A stretch of 64,000 nt of DNA. Origin: Falsibacillus albus. Lineage in GTDB: Bacteria; Bacillota; Bacilli; Bacillales; DSM-25281. This document shows positions 44,721 to 54,472 of the stretch, in pieces (position 1 is the stretch's first letter; each line of letters opens with the position of its first letter). The stretch is from positions 124,001 to 188,000 of the forward strand of contig NZ_RCVZ01000002.1 of assembly GCF_003668575.1 (NCBI RefSeq), written 5' to 3'. The notes below the pieces were generated by a model. It was not told the DNA's origin, did no database searches, and worked only from the letters and a program-made list of their open reading frames with translations. A program made the translations under genes and the position numbers.

Positions 44721-44807
44721 GAGCTGACTCGGCATTCATGCCGGCCTCAGGCATAAAAACAAGTTTTGGCCTAAGTGGTGCCTGGCTTCGTTGCCTGAGT
44801 CAGCCCC
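44721..44807 (-). other. Structured intergenic stem between malE and malF
   Basis: GAGCTGACTCGGCA at the left pairs with TGCCTGAGTCAGCCCC at the right (12 bases with one bulge). The interior contains further short hairpins (GGCATTCATGCC). There is no U-run directly after it. It most likely protects the 3' end of malE mRNA or partly stops transcription, giving more binding protein than permease. Confidence 0.7.
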
Positions 44808-44821
44808 AAATTTAATGAAAA

Positions 44822-46090
44822 TTATTTAGAAGATGCAATATTGTCCTTGATTGTTTGTACTGCTTCATCCAATACTTCATCAACCGGCTGGCCTTTCGCT
44901 ATGAATGACAGCGCGTTATTGATCGGCTCCCAAACCTGCTGCATTTCTGGAGCGGATGGCATTGGTTCACCGTATTTTACTTGCTCAGCAAATGCTGCAA
45001 TCAACTTGTCGCTTTTCACTTTGTCATCTTCCAAAGCAGCTTTGTTTGCCGGCATTTCACCTGCAACCTCAAAGTAATGCAATGAATTTTCTTGGTTCGT
45101 AACGAATTTCATCAAGTCTGTTGCCCATTCTTTATTTTTAGAGTAAGAAGAAAGCATCCAAGACTTGACACCTACGAATGATTGTGGGACTTTTCCATCG
45201 ATTTTCGGAAGAGTCGCAGTTCCAAGCTTGTCACCCAAAGCATCTTTATAAGTAGCGATATTCCAAGGACCGGTGATAACGACTGCTGTGTTTCCTTTTG
45301 TGAACAAACCATTCATGATATCAGGATTTACTTCTACAGGAATGTAGCCGTTTTTGAACCAAGAACCGATCAGCTCTCCGCCCTTTTTGGCTCCGTCATT
45401 GTTCAATCCGATGTCATTAACATCATAAGTGCCATTATCCTTTTTAAATACGTATCCTCCATTTGCTGCGAAGAACGGGTAAGAGAAATAGAAGTTAGCT
45501 GCTTCCATCAAGAATCCATACTTATCTTTAGAAGCATCAGTTTGATTTTTTGCGATTTCCATCAATTCATCCATTGTTTCAGGCGCTTTATCAACTAGAT
45601 CTTTATTGTAGAAAGTTCCATAAGTCTCAACAACCAACGGAGCTCCGTATGTCTTTCCATCATAAGTTACGGCGTCGATTGCAGTGTCAACGTAATCACT
45701 CTTAGCATCCCCAAGGTCGACTGGGTCCGCCAATCCTTGAAGCACGATGCTTCCAATGCGGTCATGAGGCTGGAAGAATAAGTCTGGGCCTTTTCCTGCC
45801 GGGCCATCAAGTGCCAATGTTTTAACCTGGTCAAGCATGTCCATTGGAACCGCTTCCACTTTGATTCCTGTTTTTTCAGTATACTTATCGAAAATATCTT
45901 GAAGCGCTTGTTTTTGTTTGTCCTCATTATTGACCCAAACAACCAGTTTGTCTGGCTTTGCCACATCTTCTGTTTTCTTTGTTTCCTTTGGCTTATCTGC
46001 TGTCGCTTCCGTATCGCGCTTCGGACCGCAAGCTGCCAAAACACCCATTACGAGAACAAGAGCCAATACCAATGATAAAACTTTCTTCAT
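44822..46090 (-). CDS. malE: MalE, maltodextrin-binding lipoprotein
   Basis: This solute-binding protein (family 1) has 422 residues. The signal peptide ends in lipobox Leu-Ala-Ala-Cys (Cys at 21), then a Thr/Lys/Asp-rich linker. The binding domain shows DKLVVWVNNEDKQKQAL at the start, FFQPHDRIGSIVLQGL and GPWNIATYKDALG. It is the first gene of the operon; AGGAGGGG lies just before the ATG. It would capture the dextrins released by the anchored amylase. Confidence 0.94.
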   Translation of the reverse strand: MKKVLSLVLALVLVMGVLAACGPKRDTEATADKPKETKKTEDVAKPDKLVVWVNNEDKQKQALQDIFDKYTEKTGIKVEAVPMDMLDQVKTLALDGPAGKGPDLFFQPHDRIGSIVLQGLADPVDLGDAKSDYVDTAIDAVTYDGKTYGAPLVVETYGTFYNKDLVDKAPETMDELMEIAKNQTDASKDKYGFLMEAANFYFSYPFFAANGGYVFKKDNGTYDVNDIGLNNDGAKKGGELIGSWFKNGYIPVEVNPDIMNGLFTKGNTAVVITGPWNIATYKDALGDKLGTATLPKIDGKVPQSFVGVKSWMLSSYSKNKEWATDLMKFVTNQENSLHYFEVAGEMPANKAALEDDKVKSDKLIAAFAEQVKYGEPMPSAPEMQQVWEPINNALSFIAKGQPVDEVLDEAVQTIKDNIASSK

Positions 46091-46181
46091 TCAAGACCCC
46101 TCCTGGTTTTATGTAGGCTTTCACCTTTTCTTTTATTGTGCAACCGCATTCTGTAAAAAATAGAATGATGATAGAATAGTA

Positions 46182-46256
46182 GGATAACGCTTACATTTTT
46201 AGTGAAAACGATTGCACAATCTACTATTATTATATCGCCTATTTTTATTTTGACAA
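46182..46256 (-). promoter_or_regulatory. malE promoter with two downstream cre/MalR-type operators
   Basis: On the minus strand TTGTCA (46251-46256) and TATAAT (46229-46234) are 16 bases apart. Downstream of the likely start are two boxes close to the cre consensus TGWAANCGNTNWCA: 46203-46216 (TGAAAACGATTGCA on the plus strand, 13 of 14) and 46182-46195 (TGTAAGCGTTATCC on the minus strand, 13 of 14). CcpA or MalR bound there would block elongation. Confidence 0.75.
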
Positions 46257-46295
46257 CTAAAATTTTAAATATTTTTATAACTTTTTACCCAATAA

Positions 46296-46309
46296 AAGAA
46301 AACGCTTTA
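46296..46309 (+). promoter_or_regulatory. Third cre-like box, neopullulanase side
   Basis: AGAAAACGCTTTAT keeps the central AAAACGCTTT of a cre site but lacks the outer TG and CA. It lies about 85 bases before the neopullulanase gene and could serve that gene. Confidence 0.45.
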
Positions 46310-46379
46310 TTTTTGTCAATGTTCCGTTGACTTTGCATGAGGGTTGGAATAACCTTTAGTTTATAATCATACCTTTTAA

Positions 46380-48152
<1,773 letters not shown>

Positions 48153-48212
48153 CTGTCTATCCTGAAGTCTTAATGGGTATTATCCATTTAAGGCTTCTCT
48201 TTTTGTATGGGC

Positions 48213-48479
48213 TCTTTTCGAAAAGTTTGTGCTATTCAATAAAGGTTGTGCAAGGTTGATATCCGTTGCAGGATGTGAGGTCGTTCGATGTTGGCACAGG
48301 ACAAGGAAAGCTTCGAGGGGTGCCGAACTTAATCGAAAAGCAGCCTTACATCTCCTTGCTTCACTGGTGGTCTCTATTCCCTCCGGAGTATCGCAGCTTC
48401 CGCGCCAATCAACTCCTTTATTGATGATTTTCTTCAAAAACATAATAAAATAAAACAACTTTTCAAAGAACAGCCTTAG
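48213..48479 (+). repeat. MITE-like intergenic repeat (family A), long form
   Basis: A nearly complete element. The outer ends GGCTCTTTTCGAAAAGTTTG and CAACTTTTCAAAGAACAGCC are imperfect inverted repeats. Inside are 'ggttgtgcaaggttgat', the hairpin module TTCGATGTTGGCAC / GTGCCGAA..ATCGAA (also in the 0.9-kb copy), and 'ccctccggagtatcgcagcttccgcgccaatcaac'. With the next copy it fills the 500-base gap before the MATE gene. Confidence 0.82.
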
Positions 48480-48502
48480 TGTACTACCTTTAATCAAAGG
48501 CT

Positions 48503-48632
48503 CTGTTAAACACCGCTGTTGATTTCCACGCAAGTCTTCGCTTTCCGCGGGTGGGTCGGGAGTCTACGACTTGGCACTCCAATCAACAGCTTGAAACAGG
48601 CTAAAATCAACAATAAATTTCAACATAGCCTA
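48503..48632 (+). repeat. Second family A element, short form
   Basis: 'ctgttgatttccacgcaagtcttcgctttccgcgggtgggtcgggagtctac' and 'ctccaatcaacagcttg' give the short form, with left and right TTGATT/AATCAA arms. It lies directly after the long copy. Confidence 0.72.
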
Positions 48633-48652
48633 ATCAAAAGGGAGATCATTTA

Positions 48653-49999
48653 ATGAATAACACCAGAAAAAATCTTACATTGTTTTCATTGACTTGGCCG
48701 ATATTCATCGAAATCATGCTGCATATGCTAATGGGAAATGCAGATACCCTCATGCTCAGCCAATATTCTGATCAGTCGGTGGCAGCGGTGGGGGTGGCAA
48801 ACCAAATCCTTTCACTTATCATCGTCATGTTTGGATTTGTCGCCACCGGGGCAGCTATCCTCATTGCCCAAAATATCGGAGCAGACAACTGGAAAACAGC
48901 CAATGAAATCTCTTTAATGTCATTGGCGGGCAACCTTGCATTTGGAATCATCTTAAGCGGTGTTCTATTTATTTTTAACAAAGATTTGTTAATGTTAATG
49001 GATTTACCTGGCGAATTGATGGCGGATGGCTCATCCTATTTATGGATCGTCGGTGGTTTCTCATTCATACAAGCTTTGATCATGACTGCCGGCGCGATCC
49101 TCCGCAGCTACGGATATACGAAAGATGCAATGTATATCACCATAGGAATGAACATTTTAAACATCGCCGGAAACTATTTATTTATTTTCGGGGGATTCGG
49201 TGTCCCAGTTTTAGGTGTAACCGGGGTTGCCATTTCAACTACCGTAAGCAGATTGATTGGTTTCATCGTCATCATGATCGTACTAATGAAAAGGATGCCC
49301 ACCCCTATGCCTTTCCGCCAAATCTTAAAGCTCCCTTCTGCACATATGAAAGACCTTTTGACTATCGGGATTCCATCGGCAGGAGAGGAATTATCCTATA
49401 ATGCCTCCCAAATGATGATCACGTTCTTCATTACGATGATCGGAACGGAAGCTTTAACGACAAAGGTATATGCACAAAATTTAATGATGTTCATCTTTCT
49501 GTTCAGCGTTGCCATCAGTCAAGGTACGCAAATACTCGTCGGACGGCATGTAGGGGCAAAGCAATTCAGCGAGGCATATAAACGATGTTTAAAAAGTTTG
49601 AAGATCGCAATATTCATTTCATTGGGAATGGCGATTATTCTTTCGATCTTTTCCAAGCCCCTCTTGGGGATATTCACAACAAATTCTGCGATAATTGCCG
49701 AGGGATCCACTTTAATTTACTTGACGATCTTATTAGAACCTGGACGATCGTTCAATCTCGTGATCATCAATTCGCTCCGCGCAGCAGGCGACGTCCGCTT
49801 CCCGGTGTACATGGGGATCTTATCCATGTGGGGGGTTAGCGTCACTATCTCTTATTTTCTCGGAATCTTGCTTCATCTTGGTCTCCTAGGAATCTGGATC
49901 TCCTTCATTGCCGACGAATGGCTGAGAGGGCTCCTGATGCTCAAACGCTGGAAATCAAAAGCGTGGATGAATATGTCCTTTATGAATAAAGTGTCCTGA
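48653..49999 (+). CDS. yisQ: MATE-family efflux transporter (YisQ-like)
   Basis: This 448-residue MATE exporter has twelve predicted spans in two six-span halves. The first half contains the signature region LTWPIFIEIMLHMLMGNADTLMLSQYSD, and the second half starts near GIPSAGEELSYNASQM. Export is driven by Na+ or H+; the substrate is unknown. Together with the downstream phytoene-synthase-like gene and asnO it matches the B. subtilis yisQ-yisP-asnO neighbourhood, hence the symbol. Confidence 0.86.
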   Translation: MNNTRKNLTLFSLTWPIFIEIMLHMLMGNADTLMLSQYSDQSVAAVGVANQILSLIIVMFGFVATGAAILIAQNIGADNWKTANEISLMSLAGNLAFGIILSGVLFIFNKDLLMLMDLPGELMADGSSYLWIVGGFSFIQALIMTAGAILRSYGYTKDAMYITIGMNILNIAGNYLFIFGGFGVPVLGVTGVAISTTVSRLIGFIVIMIVLMKRMPTPMPFRQILKLPSAHMKDLLTIGIPSAGEELSYNASQMMITFFITMIGTEALTTKVYAQNLMMFIFLFSVAISQGTQILVGRHVGAKQFSEAYKRCLKSLKIAIFISLGMAIILSIFSKPLLGIFTTNSAIIAEGSTLIYLTILLEPGRSFNLVIINSLRAAGDVRFPVYMGILSMWGVSVTISYFLGILLHLGLLGIWISFIADEWLRGLLMLKRWKSKAWMNMSFMNKVS

Positions 50000-50059
50000 A
50001 AATAAAAAGTGTCCTTAAATATTATTGATTCTAACCTGCTTTTTAAAAATCTCCATTTG

Positions 50060-50170
50060 ATGTTGATTTCCGCTGCAGGGTGCTGTATTTCCAAGGGGCG
50101 GTCGGGGAGACCCCCCTACAAATCAACATTGTAAGCCTTTTGATGAATAGCAACAAACTATACTGAAAAA
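50060..50170 (+). repeat. Family A intergenic repeat, short form
   Basis: 'gttgatttccgctgcagggtgctgtatttccaaggggcggtcggggagac', then 'caaatcaacattg', 'gatgaatagcaacaaact' and 'ctgaaaaagcc' reproduce the family pattern. Confidence 0.75.
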
Positions 50171-50198
50171 GCCAAATAAAAACTCTCGGCATTATGCA

Positions 50199-50242
50199 GG
50201 GGTGCACATTGGTGCCTGTCACCAATGGGGCACCCCTTTTTT
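50199..50242 (+). terminator. Terminator upstream of glnK
   Basis: GGGGTGC pairs with GCACCCC, with an inner CATTGGTG/CACCAATG stem, followed by T6. It isolates the glnK promoter from upstream transcription. Confidence 0.85.
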
Positions 50243-50247
50243 CCCCA

Positions 50248-50321
50248 TGTTACATTTCCTTACATTAAATTTAAATTTTTTGAATTTTCCACTTGAATTT
50301 TTATATTTTTCAGAATATTAT
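50248..50321 (+). promoter_or_regulatory. glnK-amtB promoter with TnrA/GlnR box
   Basis: 50248-50264 reads TGTTACATTTCCTTACA, matching the TnrA/GlnR consensus TGTNANAWWWTNTNACA at all but one defined position. Two promoters are possible downstream: TTGAAT (50280) with TATATT (50302), spacer 16, or TTGAAT (50293) with TATTAT (50316), spacer 17. The first places the box centre nearer the -50 activation distance known for TnrA. Confidence 0.82.
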
Positions 50322-50382
50322 TATGAATAAATAATCTTCATGTCATAAAACATAACATGAAATTAAGGGAGGAGGAACAGAT

Positions 50383-50724
50383 TTGAAAAAATTAGAAGCT
50401 ATTATTAGACCAGAACAATTCCAACACCTAAAGAACGGATTGGCTTCGCTCGGCATTAGCGGCCTCACCGTCTCAGAGGCAGCAGGATGCGGTAAGCAAA
50501 AAGGAAAAAAAGGGTTATTCAGGGGGACTTCTTTTGAAATACAATTGGTTCCCAAAGTAAAGGTTGAAATGATCGTAGAAGATGAAAAAATAGATCCGAT
50601 CGTAGACATCATACTTGAAACCTGTTCAACATCAACGGTAGGAGATGGGAAGATATTCATTTTCCCAGTGGAGGAAGTCATTCGAATCAGAAGCGGTGAA
50701 CGAGGCAGTGAAGCCATATTATAA
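50383..50724 (+). CDS. glnK: PII nitrogen-regulatory protein GlnK
   Basis: This 113-residue PII protein binds ATP/2-oxoglutarate and gates AmtB. It opens with KKLEAIIRPEQFQHLKNGLASLGISGLT, has the C-loop signature STVGDGKIFIFPVEEVIRIRSGERG, and a T-loop reading RGTSFEIQLVPKVKVE. The usual uridylylation Tyr51 is Phe here, so that modification is not possible, as expected for Bacillus-type control by binding alone. The start is TTG after GGGAGGAGG. It lies 17 bases before amtB; the order is the reverse of B. subtilis amtB-glnK. Confidence 0.93.
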   Translation: MKKLEAIIRPEQFQHLKNGLASLGISGLTVSEAAGCGKQKGKKGLFRGTSFEIQLVPKVKVEMIVEDEKIDPIVDIILETCSTSTVGDGKIFIFPVEEVIRIRSGERGSEAIL

Positions 50725-50741
50725 TTTCAGGAGGCTATGAA

Positions 50742-52118
50742 ATGTTTAAAAAAACAAGTCTAATTTTATGTTTAAGCCTAGGAACGAGCAGCGTCGCAAT
50801 GGCTGCAGAGCCCACAACAACCGAATTGAAAACTTCCATCGATATGGTCTGGGTGATGATGTCCGCTATTTTAGTATTTTTTATGCATGCAGGCTTTGCA
50901 ATGGTGGAAACCGGCTTTACACGTGCGAAGAACACCTTGAACATCCTCATGAAAAACTTCTTGACTGTCGCCATCGCCTCGATTCTTTATTATTGCATCG
51001 GCTTTGGCCTCATGTTCGGGAAATCCAGCCATGGCCTCTTCGGTACTGATGGTTTTCTTTTATCAGGCAGGACCGACCTGGGATTCTTCATGTTTCAGAC
51101 GGTATTTGCCGCTACCTGTGCCACGATCATCTCAGGTGCTGTTGCGGAACGTATGAAACTATCAAGCTATTTATTGGTGACCGTCGTTATGACAGGATTG
51201 ATTTATCCGATCATCGGCCATTGGGTTTGGGGAGGCGGGTGGCTTTCCAAACTTGGATTCATCGATTTCGCCGGTTCATCCGTCGTTCACTTGACAGGTG
51301 CCGTCGGATCGCTTGCCGTCATCCTATTTCTCGGACCGCGCATCGGAAAATATAAGGACGGAAAAATCAATGCCATCCCTGGACACAATATTCCAATGGG
51401 TGCGCTGGGCGTATTCATTCTATGGTTTGGCTGGTTCGGCTTCAATGGGGGAAGCACGCTTGCTGCAGATCCCTCATTAGTGCCCCATGTACTGGTTACA
51501 ACCTTATTCGCTGCATCTGCCGCGCTGCTTTCATCGGCATTTTACTCTAAACTGCGCTTCCAGCGGATCGATCCTTCTTTGACACTGAACGGTGCACTTG
51601 CAGGTTTGGTCGGGATCACAGCCGGATGTGCCAATGTCTCCCTCACAGGTTCTGTCTTGATCGGACTGATTGCAGGGGTGATCATGGTTGAGGCGGTTTG
51701 GCTCATTGATTCAAAACTAAAAGTTGATGATCCGGTCGGTGCTACTTCCGTACACGGGATTTGCGGAATTTGGGGCACACTTGCCGTTGGTTTATTCGAT
51801 ACACAGAATGGACTTTTATACGGCGGAGGGAGTTCACTGCTGGCAACTCAGGCGATCGGTGTCCTTGCCGTGATTGTTTGGACATTTATTACAGTCGGAG
51901 CAGTTGCATTTGCCTTGAAGAAATTGTCCGGCATCCGTGTCTCTTCAGAGGAGGAAATATCCGGTTTGGACTTTGCCGAACATGGATCAAATGCCTATTC
52001 CTTAAGGGAAGCAATCCTCCCGGATTTATCAGAATCAGCCGGAAGCCCAACCTTTGGAAAAGATTTAGTGGAGCGGTTGAATAGTTTAAGTGTTTCAGAA
52101 GTAAATAAATCATCATAA
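50742..52118 (+). CDS. amtB: AmtB, ammonium transporter
   Basis: This 458-residue ammonium channel has a cleavable-type N-terminal signal (SLILCLSLGTSSVAMAAE), eleven further spans and a cytoplasmic tail of about 55 residues. The pore twin histidines are in SSVVHLTGAVGSLAV (about 183) and TSVHGICGIWGTLAV (about 333). FMHAGFAMVETGFTRAKN is the usual first-span signature. It forms a trimer gated by GlnK at the inner face. Confidence 0.95.
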   Translation: MFKKTSLILCLSLGTSSVAMAAEPTTTELKTSIDMVWVMMSAILVFFMHAGFAMVETGFTRAKNTLNILMKNFLTVAIASILYYCIGFGLMFGKSSHGLFGTDGFLLSGRTDLGFFMFQTVFAATCATIISGAVAERMKLSSYLLVTVVMTGLIYPIIGHWVWGGGWLSKLGFIDFAGSSVVHLTGAVGSLAVILFLGPRIGKYKDGKINAIPGHNIPMGALGVFILWFGWFGFNGGSTLAADPSLVPHVLVTTLFAASAALLSSAFYSKLRFQRIDPSLTLNGALAGLVGITAGCANVSLTGSVLIGLIAGVIMVEAVWLIDSKLKVDDPVGATSVHGICGIWGTLAVGLFDTQNGLLYGGGSSLLATQAIGVLAVIVWTFITVGAVAFALKKLSGIRVSSEEEISGLDFAEHGSNAYSLREAILPDLSESAGSPTFGKDLVERLNSLSVSEVNKSS

Positions 52119-52124
52119 AGCAAC

Positions 52125-52160
52125 AGGGGAATTCCCGCTAATGGGAACTCCCCTTTTTTA
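52125..52160. terminator. Bidirectional terminator between amtB and crtM
   Basis: AGGGGAATTCCC pairs with GGGAACTCCCCT (one mismatch) around a six-base loop, followed by T6. It lies between the convergent stops. Confidence 0.88.
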
Positions 52161-52173
52161 TGAAAAATCTTCG

Positions 52174-53013
52174 TTAAATCATCGCCATTATCTTGGTTTT
52201 CTCTTCATTTGAAACAGATTGCTTCTCCTTAAATACCTCGTATTGGCTGATCCTAATTTGATCAAGAATGGCACGATACAATAAAGCGGCCCCTTTAACA
52301 GGAATCCGGGAATCCAACGGGTACAAATGCATGGTAGACAGAGCGAGCTCATAATAACGCTCAGCCTTCACCGCCAGCTCCTCCCAAACTGCAATAAAAG
52401 AAGAATTCATTCTATGAAGGTGTAAATCACTCATGGAATAATGGTGCTTATCCATCAATTCAGCCGGAAGATAGCACCTCCCTTTTTCCAAATCCTCTCC
52501 AACGTCTCTTAAAATGTTCGTGATTTGCATTGCATAACCTAAATGAATGGCATCCTGCTTTAATTGATCTTGCCGTTCAGGGGCCAAGACCGGCAAAAGC
52601 ATCAGTCCTACGGAACTTGCTACGTGGTATGAATAATCAAGGAGGCTGCTCACATCTTGATAACGCCTTCCCTCCAGATCCATCTTTTGCCCCTTGATCA
52701 TTGCCAAGAATGCAGATCGATCCATATGGTAGTTAGAGAACACATCATGAAGAGCTACCCATAAAGGGTCATCAGTAGAAAAGCAATGATTCATAAACGC
52801 ATGAAATTCAGCTTCAAATGCTAACAACCCCTTTTCCGGATAAAGTCCTTCATCCACGATGTCATCCACTTTCCTACAAAAAGCGTAGATGGCCCACACG
52901 GCGTTTTTCTTTTCCCGAGGCAGCAAGGAAAATGCTTTAAAAAATGTCTTGGAATGTTTTCTTATGATTCCTTCACATATTTGATATGCGGTTGAAAGTT
53001 CCAGCACTTGCAT
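52174..53013 (-). CDS. crtM: Phytoene/squalene-synthase family protein, probable dehydrosqualene synthase (CrtM)
   Basis: The 279-residue protein would condense two farnesyl diphosphates head-to-head to the C30 carotenoid precursor. Both aspartate-rich motifs are present: DDIVDE in AIYAFCRKVDDIVDE (about 50) and the second in NILRDVGEDLEKGRCYLP (about 170). It is translated from within the 3' end of the upstream desaturase gene (41-base overlap), so it is coupled. In B. subtilis the corresponding position holds yisP, whose product is a farnesol phosphatase and not a synthase; the two desaturases beside it here argue for true carotenoid synthesis. Confidence 0.87.
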   Translation of the reverse strand: MQVLELSTAYQICEGIIRKHSKTFFKAFSLLPREKKNAVWAIYAFCRKVDDIVDEGLYPEKGLLAFEAEFHAFMNHCFSTDDPLWVALHDVFSNYHMDRSAFLAMIKGQKMDLEGRRYQDVSSLLDYSYHVASSVGLMLLPVLAPERQDQLKQDAIHLGYAMQITNILRDVGEDLEKGRCYLPAELMDKHHYSMSDLHLHRMNSSFIAVWEELAVKAERYYELALSTMHLYPLDSRIPVKGAALLYRAILDQIRISQYEVFKEKQSVSNEEKTKIMAMI

Positions 53014-54472
53014 TCACACCCTTCTTTTCAACGTGTGTGTCCATTTCCTTACGGATCGCATCCACCAGCATAGACGCACCTTGCATGACAATTGGAATCC
53101 CTCCGCCAGGATGAATCGAAGCTCCGACAGCATAGATATTGTTTTCTTTAAAAGGTTTGATTTGTGGCCTGAATGGACCTGATTGAAGCAGTTCCGGCGC
53201 TATGCCAAAACTCCCTCCCTGGTACAACCCATCAGCCAGCGCATCTTGAGGGGTCCTTATCGTCATCCATTCAATTTCCTTGCGAAGGCCAGAAAATTGA
53301 GCCGACTCCATCTCAGCAATGATGCGATCGGCAAATCGCTCTTTCTCCGTTTCCCATTCGATCGCTTCGCCTGAAGGAACGGGTACCAAAACATATAGGA
53401 CCCCTTTATTTTCCGGCGCTAGACTATCGTCAATCAAAGATGGATGAAACACATAAAAGGATGGATCTGAAGGCACATTCTTTTCCTTAAAAATCTCTTT
53501 CATATTTTTTTCAAAATCATCACCAATGAAAAACTGGTGTACATTCGCATGTTCGAATTTCTTATTCACACCCATATAAATCAGAAAACAGGAGGAAGAA
53601 GCTGTGAAGCGTCGCCTATTCTTTTGCACCATCCTTTCAACTATCGGAAAATCCCCATTCATGATCACAAGATCTGTCGGAAACTCACACCCATTGGCGA
53701 TGATACTTGTCGCGCGTCCTTCTGTTCTGCATATTCCAGTCACTTCATGATTCGTATGAACACGAACGTTGGCCCGCTTCAATGCCGTCTCCAAAATATC
53801 TACTAAATTCGCATATCCACCTTTTAAGTAATGAATCCCGTGAAAGTGTTCACTGAAAGAGACAAGGCTGTAAATGGCTGGGGTCGTAAAAGGATTCCCG
53901 CCGATATAGAGGGTTTGAAGCGCATAGGCCGTCTGCATCAGTTTGTTGTCAAAATAACTCTCGAGCTGCTTCATGACAGATTGGTGTGCATTCAATTTCC
54001 ATAATGATGACAAAGTAGATGGCTTAAAAAAATTCAAGATATTAGAAAAAGATTGTTCAAGAAAAGAAGGTTTTCCAATTTGATAGCGCCGGTTCATGTC
54101 TCGCATAAATTTGAGAAATCCTGCCTCATTGCCTGGAAAAGATTCACGGATTTCTTTCAGCTGCTTTTCCTCATCGCTATATTTTGTATAAGATTTCCCG
54201 CTGGAAAAATGGATTTTATATAGAGGGTCACATGGAATCAAATCAATTTCCTTTTCCAGGACACCCGCCTTCCCGAGGATTTGCTTAAGCATTTCTGGCA
54301 GAAGAACAATCGTTGGTCCCTGATCGATTTTGTATCCCTTATGGTTGACGAATGCCAACCTTCCACCGAGCTTTTCAGATTTCTCAAAAACGGATACTTC
54401 AAATCCATCCTGCGCCAGCATCAACGCCGCCAGCATGCCGCCGATTCCACCCCCAGCAACCGACACTCTCAT
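52973..54472 (-). CDS. crtN: CrtN-like carotenoid desaturase
   Basis: This 499-residue flavoprotein belongs to the phytoene-desaturase family. The FAD motif is GGGIGGMLAALMLAQDGFEVSVFEK (about 7-31). Staphylococcal CrtN-like blocks follow: GGRLAFVNHKGYKIDQGPTIVLLPEM, LYIGGNPFTTPAIYSLVSF, and the C-terminal GGGIPIVMQGA. It would convert diapophytoene to more conjugated products such as diaponeurosporene. Its ATG overlaps the stop of the preceding desaturase by four bases. Confidence 0.85.
   Translation of the reverse strand: MRVSVAGGGIGGMLAALMLAQDGFEVSVFEKSEKLGGRLAFVNHKGYKIDQGPTIVLLPEMLKQILGKAGVLEKEIDLIPCDPLYKIHFSSGKSYTKYSDEEKQLKEIRESFPGNEAGFLKFMRDMNRRYQIGKPSFLEQSFSNILNFFKPSTLSSLWKLNAHQSVMKQLESYFDNKLMQTAYALQTLYIGGNPFTTPAIYSLVSFSEHFHGIHYLKGGYANLVDILETALKRANVRVHTNHEVTGICRTEGRATSIIANGCEFPTDLVIMNGDFPIVERMVQKNRRRFTASSSCFLIYMGVNKKFEHANVHQFFIGDDFEKNMKEIFKEKNVPSDPSFYVFHPSLIDDSLAPENKGVLYVLVPVPSGEAIEWETEKERFADRIIAEMESAQFSGLRKEIEWMTIRTPQDALADGLYQGGSFGIAPELLQSGPFRPQIKPFKENNIYAVGASIHPGGGIPIVMQGASMLVDAIRKEMDTHVEKKGVNASAGTFNRISNM

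Noticed and set aside
53183-53374. Small genes antisense within the carotenoid operon
   Set aside because: These are short frames opposite strongly coding sequence, without ribosome sites.
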